Assembly: GCA_016718035.1 (NCBI GenBank)
Contig: JADKEK010000002.1
Location: 496,001-560,000 of the forward strand
Source: Bacteroidota bacterium
Lineage (GTDB): Bacteria > Bacteroidota > Bacteroidia > Chitinophagales > BACL12
DNA: 64,000 bases
Direction: 5' to 3'
Below, one piece after another: positions 53,726 through 61,429 of this stretch (the stretch's first letter is position 1; each line of letters starts with the position of its first letter). A program made the translations under genes and the position numbers. The notes under the pieces were generated by a model that worked only from the letters and a program-made list of their open reading frames with translations, was not told the origin of the DNA and ran no database searches.

Positions 53726-54426
53726 ATGTGCTGATGTGTCCGCCACGGCGGATGTTAATGTGCTGATGTGCTGATTAATGTACCGATGTACCAATGCGGG
53801 AATGTACCAATGCGAACCGTCCGCCGAGGCGGGAACAGCCGGGTGAGGTGCTGATGTGGTAATGTCTCCGACTTTTTCCCTTTTTCTCCGCGCTTTCAGT
53901 CCGCTGAGGTGGGTGAACCTGGTTTATAAACTTAGCGCGCTTGAATTAACACACTGTATGAACCATACCCTTTGCAGCTTTGCGAGAAACAACTAATGTA
54001 CCGATGTGCTGATGTACCGATGTACCAATGAAACAGCCGGATGATGTGCTAATGTGCTGATGTGGTTATGTGCTGATTAACAGCCGGGTTAGGAGGTGGA
54101 ATGGAATTCGGAGGTGGGTAATGTACCAATGTGCTGATGTACCGATGTACCAATGGAACAGCCGGGTGATGAGGTGGAATGGAACTCGGAGCATGGTAAT
54201 GCACCAATGTGCTGATGTACTGATGTACCAATGGAACAGCCGGGTGATATGCTGATGTGGTAATGTCTCCGACTTTTTCCCTTTTTCTCCGCGTGAAACT
54301 GGTTTATAAGCTTAGCGCGCTTGAATTAACACAAAGTATAAACCATACCCTTTGCAGCTTTGCGAGAAACAACTAATGTACTTATGTAATGATGTACCGA
54401 TGTACCAATGAAACAGCCGGATGATG
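53726..54426. repeat. Intergenic repeat array B
   Basis: Built of the same words as array A (GTGCTGATGT, ATGTACCGATGTACCAATG, GGAACAGCCGGGT, TCCGCCGAGGCGG). It contains a longer direct duplication: 53849-54045 and 54250-54426, sharing a GGTAATGTCTCCGAC start, a CTTTTTCTCCGCG stretch, GGTTTATAA-CTTAGCGCGC and the end TGCGAGAAACAACTAATGTA. The first copy has about 20 bp extra (the CTTTCAGTCCGCTGAGGTGGG piece that also occurs at 22567-22605). 54427-54568 is G-rich non-coding sequence leading to the LUD gene. Short reading frames here are artefacts. Confidence 0.85.
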
Positions 54427-54568
54427 GGGGTTGTGGTGGGTTATTGAGGATTTGTGGACACTTTGGGGGTCGGGGTGGGAAGAACCAACATAGTATGATA
54501 TGGGGAATTACTGTAAAAGCCCTAAATTTGGGGATTCTGGAAGATTATTGATTAACACAAACAGGTAA

Positions 54569-54865
54569 ATGGCAAAAATATTATCATCGAAAGAAAAAAT
54601 GCTGAGCAGTGTTCGTGCAGCATTATATCATCAAAATAAACAACCCTATCCGAATCTGGAGTCGAATGATGCGATTTATGCATTGGAAAACGAGCCGCTG
54701 GAAATCATTTTTGCCTCTGAATTTACAGAAGTATCAGGTCAGTTTGTGTACTGTGAAAATGAGAAAGAATGTGTTGATACCCTAAAAGAATTAGTAACTC
54801 AAAAAGGCTGGAAAAATATTAGTTGTCCCGAAGTTGCTTTGCACGAAATGTTTGACAGATTTTAA
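54569..54865 (+). pseudogene. LUD (LutC-type) domain protein, 5' part before an in-frame stop
   Basis: 98 residues (MAKILSSKEKMLSSVRAALYHQ...) corresponding to the N-terminal part of a LUD-domain protein of the kind that usually follows ftsH in this phylum. It ends at a TAA at 54863-54865 (HEMFDRF-stop), after which the same frame continues at once with the rest of the domain. Either a true nonsense mutation, stop readthrough, or a base error. Confidence 0.75.
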
Positions 54866-55240
54866 TACATTAATTACGAAACAGATTTAGCCGTAACTTC
54901 TACTGATGCCGGAATTATGTTATGTGAAGCATTAATTGCAAGAACAGGCAGCATTTTAATTTCGAGCCGACAAGCAAGTGGAAGACAATTACCGGTATTT
55001 CCTGAAGTAAATATTGTAATAGCATCTACCCGACAATTAGTAATGGATATTAACGAAGGATTTGCGGCAATACGAAAAAAATATGATGGTAATTTTCCGA
55101 GTATGGTAAATTTAAATACCGGTCCAAGCCGCACTGCAGATATTGAAAAAACGCTCGTATTAGGCGCTCACGGCCCCCGAGAAGTATATGTATTTTTAAT
55201 CGAAAACTGGCCGGTTGCCGGATGGGATGGAGAGAAATAA
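54866..55240 (+). pseudogene. LUD (LutC-type) domain protein, 3' part after the in-frame stop
   Basis: The same reading frame as the preceding part: YINYETDLAVTSTDAG, then the conserved core CEALIARTGSILISSRQASGR (given in part), LPVFPEVNIVIA, LNTGPSRTADIEKTLVLG and AHGPREVYVFLIEN. The first Met is at 54917, which would omit the start of the conserved core. LUD proteins are linked to lactate utilisation and similar oxidations. Its end overlaps the lpxH-like gene by 14 bp. Confidence 0.75.
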
Positions 55241-55970
55241 AATTTACTTTGCTTCTGATTTTCATTTAGGTATTCCCGATTATAATTCCAGTCTGGAACG
55301 CGAAAAAAAAATCGTACGCTGGCTCGAAAGTATCGAAAACGATGCAACAAAAATTTTCCTTGTTGGTGACTTATTCGATTTTTGGTTTGAATATAAATAT
55401 GTAGTTCCGCGCGGACATGTTCGGCTATTAGGTAAAATTGCACAGTTAAAAGATAAAGGCATTGATGTTCAAATATTTACCGGAAATCACGACCTGTGGA
55501 TGTACGGCTATTTTGAACAGGAATTACAAGTGCCGGTGCATCACGCAGCTATTCAATTTGAATTTGGCGGCAAAAAGTTTTACGTTGGACACGGCGATGG
55601 TATTGGTCCCGGCGATTACGGATTTAAATTCATGAAGCGCATTTTTAAAAGTCGTTTGGCACAAATATTATATGGCTTTTTGCATCCTTATATTGCCTTT
55701 AAAATTGCTCGCTATTTTAGTTACAATAGTCGCAGAATGAATGAGGAAGAAAAATTTATGGGTGAGGATAAGGAATGGCAAATCATTTTTGCAAAAGAAG
55801 TGTTACAAAAAGAACATTTCGATTATTTTTTATTTGGTCACCGACATATTGTTTTAGATATACCAATTGGCGAAAGGTCAACGTTTATCAACCTGGGCGA
55901 CTGGATGATTCATTTTACTTATGCCGAATTTGATGGCAATACCTGTAAGATAAAATATTTTGAAAAATAA
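55227..55970 (+). CDS. lpxH: UDP-2,3-diacylglucosamine diphosphatase, LpxH-like metallophosphoesterase
   Basis: 247 residues from the ATG at 55227 (a TTG at 55215 is possible). Calcineurin-type metal site complete: DFHLG, GDLFDFWFEY, FTGNHDLW, GHGDGIGPGDYG and FGHRH. The pattern matches LpxH-type enzymes that hydrolyse UDP-diacylglucosamine to lipid X in lipid A synthesis, at the inner face of the cytoplasmic membrane. Overlaps the LUD gene upstream by 14 bp and the next gene by 11 bp, so it is translationally coupled. Confidence 0.88.
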   Translation: MERNKIYFASDFHLGIPDYNSSLEREKKIVRWLESIENDATKIFLVGDLFDFWFEYKYVVPRGHVRLLGKIAQLKDKGIDVQIFTGNHDLWMYGYFEQELQVPVHHAAIQFEFGGKKFYVGHGDGIGPGDYGFKFMKRIFKSRLAQILYGFLHPYIAFKIARYFSYNSRRMNEEEKFMGEDKEWQIIFAKEVLQKEHFDYFLFGHRHIVLDIPIGERSTFINLGDWMIHFTYAEFDGNTCKIKYFEK

Positions 55971-56751
55971 ATACCTGATAATATTATTACTACTAACTAA
56001 CACAGTTTACGCTGCTGACAGTCTGGTATGTAAAATAAGTGTGACTGCCAGTTATTTCACGGCAGATGCATTATCGGATATTTATTATATCAATCAGCAC
56101 AATGAGATTGTAAAAACCCACTGTGGTTCGGGTGATTTATTTACTTACAGCAATAAAAATTTAGGCCGACCTGTATCAATTGATGCATCTAATCCAATGA
56201 AGGTTTTGGTGTTTTATCCCGACCAACAAACTATTGTTATTTTAAACAATCAACTCGCCGAATTATCTGCATTACAACTTAGGGGAAATATTAGTGTGCA
56301 AAATTTTCAGCCTTCTGCCATTTGCAAACATACCGGCACTGACCATATTTGGATGTATGATGAATTGTCGAGGAAATTATTTCGTTTAGATGAGACAGGT
56401 AATCAACTCGCCAGCAGTGAAGCATTTGATCAATTGTTTACCGAACCAATAGAAGTGGAAACACTTTATAGTGCAAATGATAAAGTATTTATTAGCAGCA
56501 AAAATAGTGGTGTTTTAGTATTTGATGCTTATGCTAACTTTGAAAAAACTATACCGGTTACATTTGATGTGCAGCAAGTTACAGCTAATTATATAATCGG
56601 TATTGACCTTCAAGCACTCCAATTTTTTGAATTCAGTAATCAAGAAATTTATAATTACCCGATTACCGGAACGAGTGCCCGATTAATCGGAAAATCTGTT
56701 TTTGTTCAAAATCAGGATAGTATAACTATTTATGATTTAGGTGAACGTTAG
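55960..56751 (+). CDS. Secreted beta-propeller-like protein of unknown function
   Basis: 263 residues from a TTG at 55960 that overlaps the end of the LpxH-like gene. Signal peptide MKNKYLIILLLLTNTVYA; then a series of blade-like strands (DIYYINQHNEIVKTHC, RPVSIDASNPMKVLVFYPDQ, KLFRLDETGNQL, GVLVFDAYANF) as in conserved Bacteroidota propellers of unknown role. No lipobox and no T9SS domain, so probably periplasmic. Confidence 0.75.
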   Translation: MKNKYLIILLLLTNTVYAADSLVCKISVTASYFTADALSDIYYINQHNEIVKTHCGSGDLFTYSNKNLGRPVSIDASNPMKVLVFYPDQQTIVILNNQLAELSALQLRGNISVQNFQPSAICKHTGTDHIWMYDELSRKLFRLDETGNQLASSEAFDQLFTEPIEVETLYSANDKVFISSKNSGVLVFDAYANFEKTIPVTFDVQQVTANYIIGIDLQALQFFEFSNQEIYNYPITGTSARLIGKSVFVQNQDSITIYDLGER

Positions 56752-56933
56752 GTACTCCACTTATTTACCTAAATTGCCAAAACCTTTCCAATAATTTTAT
56801 ATTGAAATGTGGTGTGATTGGTTTGAATCCATTTCACGGTAATTAGGTTAAATGAATAGGCATCAATAGCAAAGCTTAAAAACTCAAATCAGATATCAGG
56901 AATAAATTTTAATTTTAAGTCGAATTTATCACA

Positions 56934-58004
56934 ATGGATTTTGTTTCAAAATTACAGGCAATAAAAGAAAAGTGGATGAACATTCAGGAGCAGCTGAGTG
57001 ACCCAGAGATTATTGCTGATATGAAACGTTTTAAAACGTTGAATAAAAATTATCGCGATATGCAGCCGGTGGTGGAAGCCTTCGACAGTTATCAACTTGT
57101 TTTGGGTAATTTGGCTGATAGCCGAAATATATTAAACACCGAAAAAGATGATGAGTTGCGCGAAATGGCGAAATCGGAATTAATCCATTTTGAAGCAGAA
57201 AAAACAAGACTGGAGGAAGCAATCAAATTATTATTAATTCCAAAAGACCCTGAAGATGAAAAAAATGCCATTATTGAAATTCGCGCAGGAACCGGTGGTG
57301 ATGAAGCTGCAATTTTTGCAGGCGATTTAAGTGAGATGTATATCCGTTTTTGTAATAAACAAGGATGGAAGGTTGAAGTAATGAATGAAAATCAGAGTGA
57401 AAAAGGTGGTTACAAAGAAATAGTGTTAGAAGTAACCGGCGAAAATGTATATGGCAAATTAAAATACGAAAGTGGTGTACATCGTGTGCAAAGAGTACCT
57501 GCAACTGAAAGTCAGGGACGTGTACATACCAGTGCTGCTACAGTTGCTGTTTTACCTGAGGCAGAAGAATTTGATATTGAGATAAGTGTAAATGATATTA
57601 AGGTAGATGTGTTTCGTGCGAGTGGTGCAGGTGGGCAGCACGTAAACAGAACTGAAAGTGCAGTGCGAATGACGCATGTTCCCACAGGTATTGTTGCGGA
57701 ATGTCAGGATGAACGTTCACAAATAAAAAACCGTGAAAAAGCGATGAAGGTGTTGCGTACGCGTGTCTATGAAAAATTCCATAATGAACATCTTGCCAAA
57801 TTATCGCAACAACGAAAAACTTTAGTGTCAACCGGCGACCGTTCGGCAAAAATCAGAACATATAATTTTCCGCAAAGCAGGATTACCGATCATCGTATTA
57901 ATATGACTTTATATAATTTACCTGAGGCGATGAATGGCTATATTGATGAAATTTTAGATGCCTTACAGGTTGCAGAAAATGCAGAGAAGATGAGAGAAGG
58001 GTAA
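56934..58004 (+). CDS. prfA: Peptide chain release factor 1
   Basis: Terminates translation at UAA and UAG. 356 residues, the family length. The codon-reading tripeptide PAT (189-191, in QRVPATESQGR) identifies RF1 rather than RF2, and the catalytic GGQ is at 233-235 (SGAGGQHVNRTESA). An RAGTGGDEAAIFAGDL segment begins the core. The 182 bp upstream holds no gene. Ends at the terminator 58051-58085. Confidence 0.96.
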   Translation: MDFVSKLQAIKEKWMNIQEQLSDPEIIADMKRFKTLNKNYRDMQPVVEAFDSYQLVLGNLADSRNILNTEKDDELREMAKSELIHFEAEKTRLEEAIKLLLIPKDPEDEKNAIIEIRAGTGGDEAAIFAGDLSEMYIRFCNKQGWKVEVMNENQSEKGGYKEIVLEVTGENVYGKLKYESGVHRVQRVPATESQGRVHTSAATVAVLPEAEEFDIEISVNDIKVDVFRASGAGGQHVNRTESAVRMTHVPTGIVAECQDERSQIKNREKAMKVLRTRVYEKFHNEHLAKLSQQRKTLVSTGDRSAKIRTYNFPQSRITDHRINMTLYNLPEAMNGYIDEILDALQVAENAEKMREG

Positions 58005-58050
58005 AAGAATTTTGTGTACTGATATTTCGAAAAAGCAATTTCATTAAATA

Positions 58051-58085
58051 AAAAAAGCACGAATATTTTTCGTGCTTTTTTTGTT
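58051..58085. terminator. Bidirectional terminator after prfA
   Basis: Perfect 13 bp stem AAAAAAGCACGAA / TTCGTGCTTTTTT with a 5 nt loop, flanked by A and T runs; also ends the convergent ArsR operon. Confidence 0.9.
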
Positions 58086-58099
58086 GTGTAGTAGTTGAG

Positions 58100-59065
58100 T
58101 TACTTTTTGAGATGATTTATCATCCAGTTAATGCCATATTTATCGGTAAATGACCCGAATAAAGCGCCCCAGAACATGTCTTGCAATTCCATCGACACTT
58201 TACCACCGGCAGATAATTCATTAAATAATCTTATTGCTTCTTCTTTGGTATCCGGTTCGAGTTGTATATGCATATTATTTCCTGCAATTACATTAAATCC
58301 CATCTCTTTAGGTGCATCGGTTGCCATTAAAACAAAATTTCCCATTATTGGCAGTTCAACATGTAATACCATATTTTTTACCGAATCGCCAATAGGTGGT
58401 TGGTTCGGGTCGGCAGGTAAATCGCCGAAGCGTTGAATACCCGGAGCAGTGAATTCTGATTTAAATACTGATTGATAAAACAACATGGCTTCTTCAGTAT
58501 TCCCAGGGAAATTTAAATACGTGGAAACACGAGAAGTATTATTAGTTTTCATCATATTTCTGAGTTTAAATTGTTGCTCCATGTATTGGTCGAGGTTACC
58601 TAATGCCATGGTGAACCCTTCTTTAAATCCGAGTGCTATAACTTTTTCCAAATCTTCAAGTGAATCATATTTAATCTGAATATTTACTGCAGTATTATTT
58701 CCTTTTACCACAAATGAATTATGCCATAAAGAGCGTGGGAATTCCGTATTTAAATTGCCTTCCTCATCGCAAAAACCATCTAACCCTGAATAACTTTTTA
58801 ATGGGTCGATACTTTTATAGTCGGCACGACACCAATGGGTATCGCCTGTAGGTCCCATCATTGCATAAAGCCAAGTGCCACCTACCGTAAAATTCATCGA
58901 TTTAGTTTTTGTCTGATACGGTTTTGGCGCCCACCATAAATCTAAAATTTCAGGAGTAGTCCATGCAGCCCAAACCAATTCGAGGTCTGCTGCAAATTCT
59001 CTAACGACATTTATTGTACTATTTTGTTTGTCGACAGAGAAGTCGAAATGTAAGTTGTTGTTCAT
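58100..59065 (-). CDS. SRPBCC (AHSA1-type) and VOC/PhnB-like domain fusion
   Basis: 321 residues, cytosolic. The N-terminal part (1 to about 168) is an AHSA1/START-like SRPBCC domain (VVREFAADLELVWAAWTTPEILDLWW is its usual opening, shown only in part elsewhere). After a Lys/Asn linker with an internal Met-Met (MMKTNNTSRVS), a PhnB-like VOC domain starts (YLNFPGNTEEAMLFYQSVF, about 182-321; ending DKYGINWMINH). These domains are commonly separate small genes next to an ArsR regulator; here they are fused. Last gene of the operon, 1 bp after arsR. Ligand unknown. Confidence 0.85.
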   Translation of the reverse strand: MNNNLHFDFSVDKQNSTINVVREFAADLELVWAAWTTPEILDLWWAPKPYQTKTKSMNFTVGGTWLYAMMGPTGDTHWCRADYKSIDPLKSYSGLDGFCDEEGNLNTEFPRSLWHNSFVVKGNNTAVNIQIKYDSLEDLEKVIALGFKEGFTMALGNLDQYMEQQFKLRNMMKTNNTSRVSTYLNFPGNTEEAMLFYQSVFKSEFTAPGIQRFGDLPADPNQPPIGDSVKNMVLHVELPIMGNFVLMATDAPKEMGFNVIAGNNMHIQLEPDTKEEAIRLFNELSAGGKVSMELQDMFWGALFGSFTDKYGINWMINHLKK

Positions 59066-59066
59066 T

Positions 59067-59387
59067 TTATTTTTTATTTTTTTTGAGTGATGCTAATACA
59101 TTGTCTAATTGATTAAAGCGGCCTTCCCAAATTTTGCGGAATTGTTCGAGCCATTTATCTATTTCTTTCATTTTATTGATATTGAGGTGATAATAAATTT
59201 CTCTACCATTTTCTGTAAATTCAACCAATTCACATTCAGTTAGAATTCGCAAATGTTTTGATACCGCTTGTCTGCTTGTATCGAAATGTGCAGCAATGGC
59301 ATTTGGTGTTAAGGCATGCACTGCTATCAGTGTAATTATTGCTCTTCTGGTTGGATCGGCTATAGCCTGGAAAACATCTCGTCGCAT
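59067..59387 (-). CDS. ArsR-family transcriptional regulator
   Basis: 106 residues from the ATG at 59387 (MRRDVFQAIADPTRRAII). The ORF extends upstream through the neighbouring gene but only this part is ArsR-like. Winged HTH with TPNAIAAHFDTSRQAVSKHLRIL and the wing VEFTENGREIYYHLN. No cysteine metal site (CxC) is present, so it is of the SRPBCC-associated type rather than a metal sensor. It is 1 bp downstream of the reductase-like gene. An inverted repeat over the operon promoter (59988-60025) is its probable operator. Confidence 0.9.
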   Translation of the reverse strand: MRRDVFQAIADPTRRAIITLIAVHALTPNAIAAHFDTSRQAVSKHLRILTECELVEFTENGREIYYHLNINKMKEIDKWLEQFRKIWEGRFNQLDNVLASLKKNKK

Positions 59388-59388
59388 G

Positions 59389-59964
59389 TTATAATTTAGT
59401 ATAAGTAAGTACAGTAATTCCGCAAACAAATTGTTTTGCACTTTCGAGCGCATATTTTTGCTGACTTTCGATGGCACTAAAAATTGGCATTCCTTTTCCG
59501 ATGGCAACCGGATTGATAAATAAATTCAATTCATCAATCAAATTCGCTTTTAAAAGAGAGGCAACAAATTTTCCTCCGCCGTAAACAATAATATCGCCAC
59601 CGGTTTCATTTTTAAGTGCATTTATTTTTTCGATATAATCACCATTTTCAATGCTGGTATTTTTCCAGTCTTTGGCAATCGGGTCATTTGTATTAAGTGT
59701 AGATGAAAACACAATTTTGGGTGTTTCAACAAAAATTTTGGCACCTTCCGCCGGTACCGGTTCATTTAAAGCAGCTGTCCAATACGGAATGAACCCCATA
59801 GCGAGGTTTTTGCCCAATAAAATGGTGTCCACCGGACCGGTAAGCCCGATTACGAAGTTTTTAAGGTCATCGCTCCACTCAATTGCCGCCCAGTCCAATT
59901 CGCCGGAAGTCCCGGCCATAAAGCCATCTATGGTAGTTTGCACTTGAAGTTTTAGTTTTCGCAT
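59389..59964 (-). CDS. Dihydrofolate reductase-like (RibD C-terminal) protein
   Basis: 191 residues from the ATG at 59964. RibD_C/DHFR fold: MRKLKLQVQTTIDGFMAG opening, DTILLGKNLAMGFIPYW, KIVFSSTL, GDIIVYGGGKFVASLLKANLIDELNLFINPVAIGKGMPIF (in segments). Probably an NADPH-dependent reductase of unspecified substrate; sequence motifs do not make it a true folate enzyme. First gene of an operon with arsR and the SRPBCC-VOC fusion. Confidence 0.87.
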   Translation of the reverse strand: MRKLKLQVQTTIDGFMAGTSGELDWAAIEWSDDLKNFVIGLTGPVDTILLGKNLAMGFIPYWTAALNEPVPAEGAKIFVETPKIVFSSTLNTNDPIAKDWKNTSIENGDYIEKINALKNETGGDIIVYGGGKFVASLLKANLIDELNLFINPVAIGKGMPIFSAIESQQKYALESAKQFVCGITVLTYTKL

Positions 59965-59987
59965 TAGTATTTTGTTTGGAGTTATGC

Positions 59988-60032
59988 AATCAATTGGTTG
60001 CAAATATATGTGCAACCGATTGGTTTCTCAAA
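59988..60032 (-). promoter_or_regulatory. ArsR operon promoter inside an inverted repeat operator
   Basis: -7 TATATTTG (60001-60008), 20 bp spacer, -33 TTTG (60029-60032) on the minus strand. Arms of 15 nt (AATCAATTGGTTGCA 59988-60002, TGCAACCGATTGGTT 60011-60025) pair at 13 of 15 positions and flank the -7 element, so a dimeric ArsR bound there would block transcription. Confidence 0.65.
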
Positions 60033-60151
60033 ATTTTTTTAGTTAAAATTTTAAAAAACTTGTTTTAGGTCTCTGTAAATGTAATCCCATTAAGGTAGTA
60101 AGCGTATACGAAAATTAGGCTCATGGAAATGAATCAGGGTGAACGAATTAT

Positions 60152-61213
60152 TTACTTTCCATTTGTGAGCAAGTCGAACAATTGGTGATTGATATAATAA
60201 TTTCCGGTACCAAGTTTATGTTTAATTAAAATTTTATCAGCCGCCAGTTTATTCAGATAATTTGCAGCCGTTAACCTGGTTACACCAAGGTCATGTACTA
60301 CAAATTCAATTTTAGTGTAAGGATGTTTAAATAAATTATGGATTAATTCAGGGCTATAAAATTTGTAGTTATTCTTAATTTGTAATTTAGTTTGCAACAT
60401 TAATTTTTTAATTGCTACTATTTTTTCGATTGTTTCGCGTGCAGTAGTTTCAACACATGTAATCATAAATACAATCCATTCTTCCCAAGTTTGTTGATTA
60501 TGTACCTGTTTTAATAAATGGTAATACCTGGTTTTATTATTAATTACAAAATTGCTCAAATACAGTATGGGCATTGTTTGCAGGTTTTGTAAAATGAGAT
60601 ACAACAAATTAATTATACGCCCTGTGCGGCCATTGCCATCATAAAAAGGGTGTATACTTTCAAATTGGTAATGTATAATTGCCATTGTAATGAGCGGGTC
60701 GTAATCACTAATTTCATTATCATTAATAAATTGCACTAAATTAGACATGAGCGCAATAATTGTATCGGGATCCTGTGGTGGTTCATAAATTATTTCACCG
60801 GTGTGTGTGTTTTTAATTTTCGTACCGGGCAATTTCCGATAGCCCGCCTTATTTGCTTCCAATATTTCATGAATTTGTAAAATAGTCCGATTGGTTAACA
60901 TGCCTGTCTGCTGTAACAAATGATATCCGGTTTTTGTAGCAGCAATATAATTTTGGACTTCTTTTGCACTTAATGATTTATAATCTTCGAAAAATAATTC
61001 CGATTTATATAACTCATCATGTGTTGTAATAATATTTTCGACTGCAGAACTATCTTTTGCTTCCTGCAATCCCAGTGTATTAATTAAAATATTGGGGTCG
61101 GGCAAAGTTTCAGCCAGCACTTTAAGTTCAGCCAATGCGGCATGGGCAGCAGGCAGCTTTCGCAGCACCTGTTTCGTCTCGAGGTCGAAATGAACCGGAA
61201 GGGGTTTCAACAT
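60152..61213 (-). CDS. Fic/DOC family protein with N-terminal inhibitory helix
   Basis: 353 residues. The Fic motif HPFYDGNGRTGR (188-199) is complete, so AMP transfer to target hydroxyls is expected. An inhibitory motif (S/T)xxxE(G/N) occurs as SSAVEN (55-60) near the N-terminus, as in class II Fic proteins. The C-terminal 75 residues look like a winged-helix domain (YTKIEFVVHDLGVTRLTAANYLNKLA), a possible DNA-binding or interaction module. Exact -7 element TATATTTG at 61251-61258 within an array of TGTATA boxes. Usual relatives are housekeeping-independent single genes; the target is unknown. Confidence 0.9.
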   Translation of the reverse strand: MLKPLPVHFDLETKQVLRKLPAAHAALAELKVLAETLPDPNILINTLGLQEAKDSSAVENIITTHDELYKSELFFEDYKSLSAKEVQNYIAATKTGYHLLQQTGMLTNRTILQIHEILEANKAGYRKLPGTKIKNTHTGEIIYEPPQDPDTIIALMSNLVQFINDNEISDYDPLITMAIIHYQFESIHPFYDGNGRTGRIINLLYLILQNLQTMPILYLSNFVINNKTRYYHLLKQVHNQQTWEEWIVFMITCVETTARETIEKIVAIKKLMLQTKLQIKNNYKFYSPELIHNLFKHPYTKIEFVVHDLGVTRLTAANYLNKLAADKILIKHKLGTGNYYINHQLFDLLTNGK

Positions 61214-61223
61214 AAACGATTCT

Positions 61224-61357
61224 TTTGTATAAAAAATTGAATTTTCTATACAAATATAAAGATTATGTATAAAAAACAGTAAAATTTATACATTTAGGTA
61301 CTATTATGTATAAAAAATCAAAAAAACTATACATTTCAATTCAACTATGTATAAAAA
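61224..61357. promoter_or_regulatory. Phased array of seven TGTATA boxes upstream of fic
   Basis: TGTATA on the plus strand at 61226, 61266, 61307, 61348, and its inverse TATACA at 61247, 61287, 61328. The boxes alternate in orientation with centre-to-centre distances of 21, 19, 21, 20, 21 and 20 bp, about two helical turns. All are followed by an A/T-rich tail. The array covers the fic -7 element (61251-61258). Confidence 0.6.
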
Positions 61358-61417
61358 CCTTATTAAGGCAATTCGCAGCTCGCTTGGATGCAGGTGCATT
61401 ATTCCATTTCATCTTCT

Positions 61418-61425
61418 TACCTTTA
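61418..61425 (+). promoter_or_regulatory. Possible -7 element of the UDP-glucose dehydrogenase gene
   Basis: TACCTTTA, one mismatch to TAnnTTTG, ends 4 nt before the ATG at 61430, the same spacing as in three other genes here. No clear -33 motif. Confidence 0.35.
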
Positions 61426-61429
61426 CCCC

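Noticed and set aside
54049..54255. Short frames through array B on both strands
   Set aside because: Same repeat artefact; opposite-strand frames of similar length are expected from the repeated ATGTACCGATG words.
60152..61213. Fic gene as half of a toxin-antitoxin pair
   Set aside because: No small antitoxin gene is adjacent; the protein carries its own inhibitory motif.
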